Shown piece by piece: positions 1 to 7,353 of a stretch of DNA of 64,000 nucleotides. Both the position numbers and the translations under genes were made by a program. The notes under the pieces were generated by a model. The model made no database searches, was not told where the DNA came from, and was given only the letters and a program-made list of their open reading frames with translations. Where the stretch lies: positions 62,001 through 126,000 of the forward strand of contig CAKZYA010000023.1 of NCBI GenBank assembly GCA_937883755.1, given 5' to 3'. How positions within the stretch are numbered: position 1 is the stretch's first letter; every line of letters starts with the position of its first letter. This stretch comes from an uncultured Flammeovirgaceae bacterium. Its GTDB lineage: Bacteria; Bacteroidota; Bacteroidia; Cytophagales; Cyclobacteriaceae.

Positions 1-1
1 G

Positions 2-571
2 CCCAACCGTTATCAAGAAATTGTGCTGGGAAAACAGGATCATCACCAGCTTAGTCAACGGAACTACCAAGAAGTAACCCGTCAGTTTAAAACGATTGAA
101 ACCATGCATCAATCGGTAGACCATGCTTCGGGTGTGCAACGACTTGTATCTACTAAGGACAAACGATTAGATCGCGCTTTTTCTGTTACCAGTGCGCTAA
201 AAACTACTGTTGAACCAAGTAATCAAGCGAAAGGGGGGGTACCGGGTTTGAAACAGCACACAACGGATCATTCTTCATCCTTACCAGATGGTTATAAAAA
301 GCTACTGAGTAAAGTAGATAGGGAGCAGCGTTTAGTAAAGCATCAACGACTTGAGGGATTGAATACTGAGTTCGTCACGCAAGGCACAGGGTTAACTTCT
401 GAGTCTAATGCTCAACAAAGGGGGAAGGGTAAACCTAGTACTCAGCATACCGAACTAAGGAAAAGCTACCCTAATCTATCAGAAGAGAAAATTTCCCGAT
501 ATGCAACGATGATGGAGAAAAAACCAAACCAGCCACTGTCCCCGAGCAATCAGGTTGAAATTGACGTCTAA
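2..571 (+). CDS. 3' end of an unrecognised hydrophilic protein (cut by window edge)
   Basis: The reading frame is open to the left edge, so the true start lies outside the window; an internal GTG at 23 is only a formal start. The visible 189 codons are very polar, rich in Gln, Lys, Ser and Thr, with no membrane segment or signal. A heptad-like stretch (NRYQEIVLGKQDHHQ and onwards) suggests a coiled coil followed by a disordered tail. The position just before the plasmid origin and the composition would fit the C-terminal tail of a mobilisation or relaxase-type protein, but no motif proves that. It is followed by a 79-bp gap and another small gene on the same strand. Confidence 0.5.
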   Translation, partial: PNRYQEIVLGKQDHHQLSQRNYQEVTRQFKTIETMHQSVDHASGVQRLVSTKDKRLDRAFSVTSALKTTVEPSNQAKGGVPGLKQHTTDHSSSLPDGYKKLLSKVDREQRLVKHQRLEGLNTEFVTQGTGLTSESNAQQRGKGKPSTQHTELRKSYPNLSEEKISRYATMMEKKPNQPLSPSNQVEIDV

Positions 572-650
572 AGTCTTCCGTTAAAGCGGAGGGTTTCTGA
601 CCCAGTAATGATACTATGAAAAAGTGGATGATAGTTACTAACTTATACGC

Positions 651-902
651 ATGAGGAGCACGCAAGAATACCGAATAGCTGAAACACTTACTGAGTTCCT
701 ACAATCCAATGACGTGATCATTTACGACGAAAATAACCCTCAGAAGGTAAAGCAGCAGGGAAATGGAAAGGAATTAAAGCAGACGGGGATTCAGTATTTG
801 CCGAAAAAAAAGTATACGTATCAGCAGGCTGAACATCGCGTAGAGAGGCGCCTAATACACTTAATAAGAAAGGAATTAATTTGGATTAAAAGTCAAGTTT
901 AA
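651..902 (+). CDS. small hypothetical protein, 83 aa
   Basis: This is a basic, soluble 83-residue product with no recognised domain. The last 30 residues (from KYTYQQAEHRVERR) form a likely amphipathic basic helix. It lies downstream of the truncated gene at the window edge on the same strand and could be co-transcribed with it. The overlapping reverse-strand frame (471-665) shows no protein-like features. It is probably a real gene, but its function is unknown. Confidence 0.4.
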   Translation: MRSTQEYRIAETLTEFLQSNDVIIYDENNPQKVKQQGNGKELKQTGIQYLPKKKYTYQQAEHRVERRLIHLIRKELIWIKSQV

Positions 903-1088
903 ATTCAATTATTTAATCTTCAAAATAACTTGTTTCATGCAATCAATTTAATACACATAATTTTGAGTAGAAATGTTAACGGTGATAAGAACAAAATGAT
1001 TGACTCTCGAGTCTTTGTGAAATCCCTGAAATATATCTATTATTTACAGTATACTCAGCATTATTTAACTACTCCAACCCATGTTATC

Positions 1089-1472
1089 ATGAAAAAAGAA
1101 AATATAAGATTTGTATTAATTAGACTTCCCTATTTAGTTGGTGGGGCTGCGGCATTTTATGGTATCTTATTTGGTATTAATTCGCTTGTCATTTACTGTT
1201 TTGTGGCTACTGCTTTATATAGGGTACTACACTCCTTAATAGCAGGAAAATGGTTTCAACGCCAATGGCATGGCTTACAAACAACTAATCGAAATTGGTA
1301 CTATTTTTTTATAACCTTTCTAGTATGGTATGGTTATCACTTTTTCTTAACTGATTATGTTTCTCCTGCTTTGAATGTGATTGTTCAAACAATCTCACTC
1401 ATTCTGATGCTTGTCTTTGCAAGGAATATATACATTCAATTTCGTAAAGAATTTAGATCTATTAATCGCTAG
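1089..1472 (+). CDS. small integral membrane protein, 127 aa
   Basis: I start the gene at the ATG at 1089, which begins MKKENIRFVLIRLPYLVGG, because the longer frame from 930 adds only a low-complexity leader that looks intergenic. About four hydrophobic segments are visible, near residues 8-28, 30-48, 70-90 and 95-112, with basic residues between them, so it is an inner-membrane protein. No family is recognised. It stands alone, with AT-rich DNA upstream, just before the replication origin. Confidence 0.55.
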   Translation: MKKENIRFVLIRLPYLVGGAAAFYGILFGINSLVIYCFVATALYRVLHSLIAGKWFQRQWHGLQTTNRNWYYFFITFLVWYGYHFFLTDYVSPALNVIVQTISLILMLVFARNIYIQFRKEFRSINR

Positions 1473-1494
1473 CCCACATTCGTATCATCAAAAA

Positions 1495-1701
1495 CTAGAA
1501 ATATCTTTTTCTGATTATGGAAACGCCTTCGCTTGCGTTCACTGAAAAATGCATAAGGTTATTCAATTGCATTGATTGATGAGACAATTCGCGGTATTTC
1601 ATGCGATGAAAGGTAAAGGCATCGGTGGCCAGTTTGGTCGGCATATCGATAGGACACGCCCAGTTGCGAACGCTGATCCAAGCCGGACTCACCTCAATCA
1701 A
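1495..1701 (-). pseudogene. possible gene remnant facing left, before the origin
   Basis: The reverse strand encodes a protein-like stretch with WISVRNWACPIDMPTK and a mixed composition, extending in frame upstream of the formal ATG as far as an in-frame TGA. No start region or family is recognisable. It may be the 3' end of a degraded gene, or chance. It lies between the membrane protein and the iteron array, in a region with no other coding signal. Confidence 0.2.
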
Positions 1702-1841
1702 TTCGTTAAAAAGCGCAGCGTACAGCAGAAATCAACCAGACCAGTAAAAGAATCTATTCTCGTACAGTAGATTCACTGAATTGGATCCAATGGCCAAAAC
1801 TACTTACTGTACCAAGAGAAACACGCTGGCTTACCAATTGT

Positions 1842-2356
1842 GACCTCCAATTTGTTGCAATTGCCCGCACCTGCTCGGGCTAGAAGTAGGTCAAATGGAG
1901 GAAATTTATAATTACATGGTTCAACTAAGGCGATCATTAGTCCCCCTGCAAAGGAGCAGCTGGAAATCGAAACCATAGGGACTGCTAGCTGTCCCTAACC
2001 TCCAATTTGTTTTAATTATCTTCGCAATAATCTGATAATGAGCTGCTTACAGCTCATATGATCCCTAGGAACCAGAAGGTATTCTAATAGGAATGAGCCA
2101 AAAATAGTAGGAAAAGTGCCCTTTTGCCCAGATCATCATGATCATTACTAATTGATCGGGTTGACCTATAACCTCCATCTTGTTTTAGTATCAGTGTAAA
2201 TCTCTAATTATCAGTTAGTTAAATAACCTCCTTTTTGTTGCAATTGCCCGCTGACCTCCTCTAAGTTTTAGTATGAACTCCAATTCGTTGCAACATACCT
2301 CCTTTTTGTTGCAATTTGCCTCTTTTGTGTTGCAATATCCCTCCTTTTTGTTTTAA
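1842..2356. repeat. direct 18-bp iterons, nine copies
   Basis: The consensus is about ACCTCCWWTTTGTTGCAA, with a second class ending in GTTTTAA or GTTTTAG. Copies begin near 1843, 1998, 2171, 2226, 2254, 2276, 2297, 2318 and 2339. The last six are packed at about 21-22 bp intervals, two helical turns, as expected for a Rep protein binding one face of the helix. The first three are more widely spaced. Variants differ mainly in the central AT pair and in the last four bases. Confidence 0.8.
2039..2056. repeat. hairpin in the origin region
   Basis: TGAGCTG and CAGCTCA form a perfect 7-bp stem with a CTTA loop, between the second and third iterons. There is no T-tract, so it is unlikely to be a terminator. 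It may be a structural or protein-binding element of the origin. Confidence 0.4.
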
Positions 2357-2504
2357 ACAAAAATGTAAATTACTGAAAATCAATTGGTTATGAGCAGTGT
2401 AAATAACTAATTATAATAAAATCAATAATTAAAAGTAAATGTTATTTTTTCATATTATTTGGATAACATTGGTTATTGAAGCAAAAAAACACGCTATACT
2501 TATG

Positions 2505-2516
2505 AAAAGTACTTTT
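2505..2516. promoter_or_regulatory. 12-bp palindrome in the rep promoter region
   Basis: AAAAGTACTTTT is a perfect palindrome that ends 6 bp before the first inverted iteron. It is in the AT-rich stretch expected to carry the rep promoter, so it may overlap the start site or be an operator. No Bacteroidota -33/-7 promoter could be fixed with confidence. Confidence 0.3.
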
Positions 2517-2522
2517 TAACAA

Positions 2523-2582
2523 CTAAAACAAAAAGGAGGTGTGTTGCAACAAATTGGAGGTGAACTAAAACACATTGGAGGA
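2523..2582. repeat. three inverted iterons upstream of rep
   Basis: Three copies of the iteron occur in reverse complement (for example TTGCAACAAATTGGAGGT at 2544-2561), again spaced about 21 bp apart. They start at 2523, 2544 and 2565 and end 65 bp before the rep ATG. Their opposite orientation and their position in the rep leader suggest that they are the autoregulatory operator or handcuffing sites rather than initiation iterons. That division of labour is known for Rep_3 plasmids and is inferred here. Confidence 0.75.
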
Positions 2583-2646
2583 GGGTCATGCGGAAAATGA
2601 TAGGAATTCTGGTGCAGAAGGCTAATTTGCCCAAAATTTAGTAACT

Positions 2647-3648
2647 ATGCTGTTTCCGTATCTTCCATCCGACAAAACGATTGCCCAACATAACGAGTTT
2701 GTGACGGGTCGGTTTATGCTCCAACTCAACGAGCTGCGGATGTTTACTTACATGCTGCTACAAATCAAAAAAGGGGATAAAGAATTTCGAGAAATTCACA
2801 TTCCGTGCCGGATCATTGGTGGGGCAAATGCTAAAGTACACTACTCCCAGATTCGGGATACCTGTAAGACACTAACGGAGAAAGTGATTCATGTCAATGA
2901 GATTTCGGAAAAGGGGAAGCGACGAACAATCAATATCCCCTTATTCGCCATCAGTGTCTATGAGGATGGTGAAGGGTTCGTTCGGGCTCGCTTTAATGAC
3001 CAAGCCAAACAGTACTTACTGAACTTAACCAAGAATTTCACCTATACTCAGTTTAACCAATTGATGCGGGTTAGCTCGGCGTTTGGGTACCGAATCTATT
3101 GGTTACTGAAGCAATATTCCGATTTTGGGGAACGAACCTTTGCGCTAGCCGAGCTCAAGAACATGATGATGTTGGAGGATAAATATCCCAATTTTTCCAA
3201 TTTTCGGCGCCGCGTCTTGGAACCTGCCCAAAAGGAATTAGAGAGTACGGATATGCGGTTTACCTATCAGGCCGTTAAACGGGGACGCAGTGTTCACAAG
3301 ATTAAGTTTACGTTTGCCGGAAAATTGCGAAAAAAAATCGTGAAAAAGTCAACCTCCCCTCCAAAGAAAAGAAAAGCTACTATTTCCACCATTCAGGATG
3401 CAGCAGCACCCATACTGACTACCCACCGGACGGCGTACATCCATGAGTGGCTGATACGGTTCGGTGTACTTCCCCTGCAAGCCGAGGAATTTCAGCTAGA
3501 AATACCAGAATCCAAATTATACTCAGTAATCTACCGATTCGTCTGCGATTTAGGGGAAAACGAAAATCCAACCAGCTACTGCGATAAACTGTTACATACC
3601 CTAAACCTTCTACTACGCAAAGCCGCTACTCAACCCTTATCCGAGTAG
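2647..3648 (+). CDS. Rep_3-family plasmid replication initiator
   Basis: The 333-residue protein matches the initiator Rep (RepB, Rep_3) pattern. It has an N-terminal winged-helix domain (about residues 5-130, with QHNEFVTGRFMLQLNELRMF, where initiators show the conserved N-LT--E-R-F motif) and a second winged helix (about 130-230, with RVSSAFGYRIYWLLKQY and a following F-LAELK-MM motif). A Lys-rich linker and a roughly 80-residue C-terminal extension follow. It should bind the adjacent iterons, recruit DnaB and melt the origin, and probably represses itself through the inverted iterons. The ATG start fits family alignments. The C-terminal extension (residues 250-333) is not recognised. Confidence 0.85.
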   Translation: MLFPYLPSDKTIAQHNEFVTGRFMLQLNELRMFTYMLLQIKKGDKEFREIHIPCRIIGGANAKVHYSQIRDTCKTLTEKVIHVNEISEKGKRRTINIPLFAISVYEDGEGFVRARFNDQAKQYLLNLTKNFTYTQFNQLMRVSSAFGYRIYWLLKQYSDFGERTFALAELKNMMMLEDKYPNFSNFRRRVLEPAQKELESTDMRFTYQAVKRGRSVHKIKFTFAGKLRKKIVKKSTSPPKKRKATISTIQDAAAPILTTHRTAYIHEWLIRFGVLPLQAEEFQLEIPESKLYSVIYRFVCDLGENENPTSYCDKLLHTLNLLLRKAATQPLSE

Positions 3649-3871
3649 TAAGTACAATCGGCGGCGAGGATCTGCTACTAGTCAATTTTTAAGATCTACC
3701 CAGCACGCCTTCCTTCAGGAGTTTAACCCAAAAGAAGCCCCCAGGGATAAGATATTGAACAACGAAACTTGGGTATTCTAGCTGGTTTGCTGGCAAGTTT
3801 GTTAGGCACACTACTTTCGGATAGCAAGCTGCCTGTAATAGGTATCGTAGTATATGCTATCTGGATAAACC

Positions 3872-4315
3872 CTATCGGTTGTTCTGAAAGTTACGCGTCG
3901 AGCGGCCTAGCTTTACGGCTAGACTACCCCCCCACCAAGCCATCGGAATATAGGCTAAAGTCAGATCCGCTACAACAAACCAGACGGGGGCTGGAATTAC
4001 CTGACTGGCGACAATACCTCCGATCAGAAACACCCCTCCCACCAGCAGGGCCATGAGCATTTTCCGGGTCGCCGCAATCCAGCCAGCGGTCAGAGCCCCG
4101 CACAGGGTTCCCAGCGCGTGGGCGAGAAACGGAAAAATAAAATACTCGATGCCTACCGTAGGCATGACCTGGGCGATAGCTTCCATATCTTGGGGGTCAT
4201 CCACCCCTGGTAAAGGCAACAGGGCGTAGCCAGTTTGCACCAGACCCAGGTTGACAATGCTCCCAATGATCCAGCCGCCCAGTACGGCCAAAGTATTTTT
4301 CACAGTAGGATTCAT
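3872..4315 (-). CDS. four-helix membrane protein, 147 aa, Bacteroidota type
   Basis: The longer open frame runs to 4753, but only the part from MNPTVKNTLAVLGG onward is protein-like. It has four clear transmembrane segments: near residues 8-28, 55-78, 82-102 and 108-128. The pattern (a glycine-rich first helix, a FPFLAHALGTL helix, a PAPVWF motif and a final helix ending GGSLA) matches a small membrane-protein family common in Bacteroidota whose function is not known. The upstream part of the frame overlaps a better candidate gene at 4512-4757 in another frame. It is convergent with rep. Confidence 0.7.
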   Translation of the reverse strand: MNPTVKNTLAVLGGWIIGSIVNLGLVQTGYALLPLPGVDDPQDMEAIAQVMPTVGIEYFIFPFLAHALGTLCGALTAGWIAATRKMLMALLVGGVFLIGGIVASQVIPAPVWFVVADLTLAYIPMAWWGGSLAVKLGRSTRNFQNNR

Positions 4316-4511
4316 CAAGGACAACGGAGTTGGATTAGACAATACTTTTAAGGGACAGCCAGGAAATGGTGGAACGAGCCTCAACCAAAGACAACATAGT
4401 AAAAAACTGGGGGGGATGAAAGTTTTTACCCAGTAAAGTGAAAAGGGAAGCCCAAGATTTGGGCTCTCATTCTGAAAAAGTGACTGCACTGGAAAAGAAG
4501 AGGTGCTCATT

Positions 4512-4757
4512 TCAAGTATCTTCTTGCCATACCAGTAAAAAAGGATGCTGTACGGACTGCCGGTTCTCAATGGGGGAGGTGCTGCTACCGGGCAGCTGGC
4601 GGGGCAAGCGCTGGGCGAAGAATTCGGCAGTCGTACGACTGGCACAGCGGATGTAGAGGGCGTCACCCTGGTAGCTGACCAAGTAGTCTTGATTAGACCG
4701 AAGCTGAAGCTGGGCTGCCACTTGGGATAACAGGGTTTCTTTCTCGAGAGCATTCAT
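4512..4757 (-). CDS. small hypothetical protein, 81 aa
   Basis: The product begins MNALEKETLLSQVAAQ. It is predicted to form a helix followed by a small alpha/beta region (DYLVSYQGDALYIRC, then an AEFFAQRLPRQLPG helix). Composition and codon use are protein-like, better than the two other frames covering the same DNA. It lies about 200 bp upstream of the membrane protein gene on the same strand and could be co-transcribed. No family is recognised. Confidence 0.45.
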   Translation of the reverse strand: MNALEKETLLSQVAAQLQLRSNQDYLVSYQGDALYIRCASRTTAEFFAQRLPRQLPGSSTSPIENRQSVQHPFLLVWQEDT

Positions 4758-5086
4758 CCTAAGGGCAAGGTAAGATTATTTTCTTAGAAGCTGTTTAAAT
4801 GCTCAGAAAAGTAAGTGGCTGGTCACCCACCTCATGGCATGAACGTCGGATTTTTTCCAGTGAGGAACGCCCCGCGAGGAACGCCGGGTGGAGGCCACTC
4901 AATGGCTTGCCATACCGCTAAAAGTCTTCATGGATGTTCAGGCTATTGTCTTTGCGCTGGCTAACGCGTTAATTCCAAGTCATAGGTAAACGCTCTTAAC
5001 TGTAGTATGTACATAAGAAAATTAGGGGAAAAATAATGTTATTGAAAGAAAAGATTCAGGGCAAGGGATGCAAGAAAACTAAACCG
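4758..5086. other. gap with no gene; short direct repeat
   Basis: No convincing coding frame is seen. The only structure noticed is a twice-repeated GAGGAACGCC near 4862 and 4877. The gap separates the left-facing genes from the right-facing HTH gene, so it should hold divergent promoters, but none could be identified. Confidence 0.3.
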
Positions 5087-5389
5087 ATGTCAACTATTGA
5101 TAAGTGACTCCAAGACCCCGACATCCGTAATGAATACGAGGCCACTAAAAAAGAGTTGGTTCTATCAGAATTATTTAGTGCCCTGATGGAAGAAGACCAG
5201 AAATCAGTGCGTCAACTTGCCAAAGAAGCGGGTATTTCCCCTTCGGTGATACAAATCATCCGAACTGGCAAACAAGAAGATATTAAGCTGACTAACTTTA
5301 TGTATATCACCGAAGCGTTGAGCTATCATCTGGAACTCGTCAGCGATCAGGGCAAACAGCGTATTCCTTTACATCAGGTATCGCCATAG
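5087..5389 (+). pseudogene. XRE/HigA-type HTH regulator with an early in-frame stop
   Basis: The helix-turn-helix protein is intact from about 5156 (EDQKSVRQLAKEAGISPSVI), with a second half like HigA or phage-associated antitoxins. Its paralogue in this window (14858-15181, reverse strand) has a longer N-terminus starting MSTFEREMQDPDF. The same region here reads MSTIDK, then TGA at 5105-5107, then LQDPDIRNEYEAT in the same frame. The gene therefore either uses a weak TTG at 5156 or is broken. No intact toxin partner is visible; the next small frame downstream is also interrupted. Confidence 0.6.
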
Positions 5390-5396
5390 GATAGCT

Positions 5397-5540
5397 ATGA
5401 AACCGAAGAAAGTAAAAGTAACTATATTGCTAGATAAAGATATGGTAGATTTCTTCCGTAAAGGTGGTCGTGGCCATTAATTCAGTATTAACAACGCATT
5501 ACGGGCATTTGTAGCGGTAGAGCAAGTAAAACAATCATGA
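5397..5540 (+). pseudogene. BrnA-like antitoxin remnant with in-frame TAA
   Basis: The frame starts MKPKKVKVTILLDKDMVDFF and runs KGGRGH, TAA (5478-5480), then FSINNALRAFVAVEQ to a TGA at 5538. The two halves together match the ribbon-helix-helix core of BrnA-type antitoxins (a basic start, LD--M--FFR--G--Y---IN--LRA-V). The final TGA overlaps the next ATG as ATGA, so the whole 47-codon frame was once translated and coupled to the downstream gene. A 3-base deletion turning TATCAA into TAA would explain the stop. No BrnT toxin is visible. Confidence 0.55.
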
Positions 5541-6019
5541 CAGAAAAAGAAAAGATAGAGGCCGCTATTCAGGAATTCAAACCAGCACTGGAAAAGCTGG
5601 ATAATGAATTTGTAGGTCAAACCATCGGGGTAGCCAGGGCAATGGATGAAATGCGTAAAAATCTGGATGCTATCGAAGAAGTTTTAGATCGGCGCGAACA
5701 TGACCGAGCGGCACAAATGGGCTATCGGGAATTAAGCTCTACGTTCATCTGGTTACAACGAGCTCTTGGCGGATTACAAGATGTCCAAAACCATAAGCAT
5801 ACATTAGTCGCTGAAATCGCGATGGCTTTGGGTGTACCCGTCTACGAAAAAGTTACCCCTTATGTCGATGCGGTATTGGATTCGGCTAAAGTCCTCACCA
5901 AAGAACAAAAGGAACTGAACCGTAAGCAATCCGATGAACTTTATGCACAGCTCAAAGCTGAGGGCAAAACGATCATGGATTACATGGAAGAAAAGCGGCA
6001 GTCGTGTAAGACAGAGTAG
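5537..6019 (+). CDS. hypothetical helical protein, 160 aa
   Basis: The product is soluble and largely alpha-helical, with charged heptad-like stretches (residues 1-55 and 120-155) and no recognised domain. Its ATG overlaps the stop of the broken BrnA-like frame (ATGA), implying translational coupling in the ancestral operon. It could be a plasmid- or phage-type accessory protein. The end is followed by a convergent HTH gene only 4 bp away. Confidence 0.55.
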   Translation: MTEKEKIEAAIQEFKPALEKLDNEFVGQTIGVARAMDEMRKNLDAIEEVLDRREHDRAAQMGYRELSSTFIWLQRALGGLQDVQNHKHTLVAEIAMALGVPVYEKVTPYVDAVLDSAKVLTKEQKELNRKQSDELYAQLKAEGKTIMDYMEEKRQSCKTE

Positions 6020-6023
6020 AGGA

Positions 6024-6245
6024 CTAGCGTTTCGTAAAGAAATCATCCACTTTGATGTTAAGCACCTGCGCCATACGGTAGGCGTGAACAATGGTCGGGG
6101 CTTGCTCGGCGGCTTCAAAGCGTCTGATCTGGCGTTCGTCAATATCCACTTTTCCCGCTAAAGCGGCCTGTGATAATTGGGCAAGGTTTCGGTAGTGTTT
6201 CAGGTTTGCGGCAAAAATGGGCAGTATTTCCTCACGGGTAAACAT
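6024..6245 (-). CDS. XRE-family HTH regulator, 73 aa
   Basis: This is a single compact helix-turn-helix domain: NLKHYRNLAQLSQAALAGKV, then DERQIRRFE as the recognition region, and a C-terminal HAYRMAQVLNIKVDDFF typical of Cro/C1-type regulators. I start it at the ATG giving MFTREEILPIF; a longer frame adds five residues. It faces left and is convergent with the preceding gene. It probably controls its own promoter in the 6246-6460 gap. The target is unknown. Confidence 0.7.
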   Translation of the reverse strand: MFTREEILPIFAANLKHYRNLAQLSQAALAGKVDIDERQIRRFEAAEQAPTIVHAYRMAQVLNIKVDDFFTKR

Positions 6246-6463
6246 GCGGGAAATTCTCACTTATGTAAGAAAATCGTAAGGACGTTTTCTCCCTGAACGG
6301 ATTTTGCACTACCTTCACTGATAGGGTAGGGGAGTTGGCAAAAAAGTGTACCCCCTGTCTAGAAATAGTATTATTAAAATAAAGTTGGTTATAAAAACAC
6401 GGGGGGTTAATTCTTGGCATTTTCCTAAAAATCACCTGTGTTTCATCCAACAAAATTTCACGC

Positions 6464-6679
6464 ATGATTGAGGTGATTCCTAGTCTTCCGTATTCGCTCT
6501 ATGAGGTGCACCGCAAAGAACAGGCGTTGCTTTTCCTGCAACAAACCGCCGTCTTGGAAATGGCCGAAAAACGCATCTATTGCGGGCGGCTTGGTCACTT
6601 GATTACCCAGTGTAGGGAAGAGTTCCCAAAAGTGCCGTATAGCTCTCAATGTTACCTTTACATTCAACACCTTAACTAA
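6464..6679 (+). CDS. small protein, paralogue of the gene at 10349 (71 aa)
   Basis: The 71-residue product shares the C-terminal motif FPKVPYSSQC-LYI and similar flanking residues (LLFLQQTAVLEM; LGH-IT--RE) with the product at 10349-10564, also 71 residues long. Third-position differences between the two copies argue that both were translated. No known family is recognised. Both copies point right and bracket the umuDC/nuclease segment. Confidence 0.5.
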   Translation: MIEVIPSLPYSLYEVHRKEQALLFLQQTAVLEMAEKRIYCGRLGHLITQCREEFPKVPYSSQCYLYIQHLN

Positions 6680-6752
6680 TCATGGCTTTGCCATGGAAAC
6701 GGGTAGAAAAAAAATACTCTGCTGTTAAGCAGGCTAGACAATACCCATGTGA

Positions 6753-6938
6753 ATGTTCTATAACATTTACATAACAAGTATTCCCAAAGAAAAACTGGCC
6801 AAAGCGATTGATACCTTGATTGATGCGTCTGTCCAGATACATAAAATCACGGTCACAATGGAAGGCTTAAGCGGTAAGATTGATAAGCTCTCTACCGAGT
6901 TGTACTTTCACTATAACGAAGACAATAAGCCGGACTGA
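6753..6938 (+). CDS. small hypothetical protein, 61 aa
   Basis: The ATG frame gives a mixed alpha/beta peptide (NIYITSIPKEKLAKAIDTL, ending YFHYNEDNKPD). The family is unknown and the length is marginal, but the codon pattern and acidic tail are protein-like. The DNA between it and the leftward gene ending at 7076 is too short for another gene. Confidence 0.35.
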   Translation: MFYNIYITSIPKEKLAKAIDTLIDASVQIHKITVTMEGLSGKIDKLSTELYFHYNEDNKPD

Positions 6939-7075
6939 ATAAAAAGCCAGCGGCGGCAATAATGCGCTAAAACATGCAGAATGACGGGCGTTCTCGTCGA
7001 TCTCGTGTTCAATGACCGTATCATTACACCCTCAACTGAACGAGAAACGGCCTAATTGTAGGAATAAAGCCAGAA

Positions 7076-7336
7076 TTACCCCGACTTGACGGCAATCTTA
7101 GACACCTTCAGCCCGTCTTGGGTTGCCCGGTAGAGCCGTAGCTTAAAGGTATCATCGGCGGTCTTCTTGTATTTGACCTGCTGCACCTGGATAAGCTTTT
7201 GCGAAAGTAGGGTGTATTCAATCTCGTTGATCTCAATCAGGGCAATCCCAAGCTTCAGACAGGTTTCTTCTAAGGTCTTATCCGGATAACGGCACAGGTG
7301 GCGCAAGACCGATAATTCATGTTTGCTAAGTTCCAT
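7076..7336 (-). CDS. small winged-helix-like protein downstream of umuC
   Basis: The preferred start is MELSKHELSVLRHL; an earlier ATG would overlap the umuC 3' end by 10 bp. The 86 residues suggest a helical N-terminus (ELSVLRHLCRYPDKTLEETC, a helix-turn-helix-like pattern), then strand residues (LIQVQQVKYKK; KLRLYRATQDGLKV) that would form a wing. It is the third gene of the umuD-umuC operon and may be an operon-specific regulator. The function is inferred only. Confidence 0.5.
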   Translation of the reverse strand: MELSKHELSVLRHLCRYPDKTLEETCLKLGIALIEINEIEYTLLSQKLIQVQQVKYKKTADDTFKLRLYRATQDGLKVSKIAVKSG

Positions 7337-7353
7337 AATCAGCAGGGTAGGGG

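Larger units (their letters stand above)
1842..2646. other. putative iteron-type origin of replication
   Basis: This 0.8-kb gene-free segment directly precedes the rep gene. It holds at least nine copies of an 18-bp motif in one orientation, three more in the opposite orientation next to rep, a 7-bp inverted repeat hairpin at 2039-2056, and a very AT-rich tract (about 2350-2500) that could be the duplex-unwinding element. Iterons plus an AT-rich region beside a Rep_3 initiator is the standard layout of iteron plasmids. I did not find a clear DnaA box (TTATCCACA) inside it. Confidence 0.75.

Noticed and set aside
1842-2356. CRISPR array reading of the repeats at the origin
   Set aside because: The repeats are 18 bp with spacings of about 3-4 bp and up to 150 bp, with no regular spacers and no cas genes; they are iterons.
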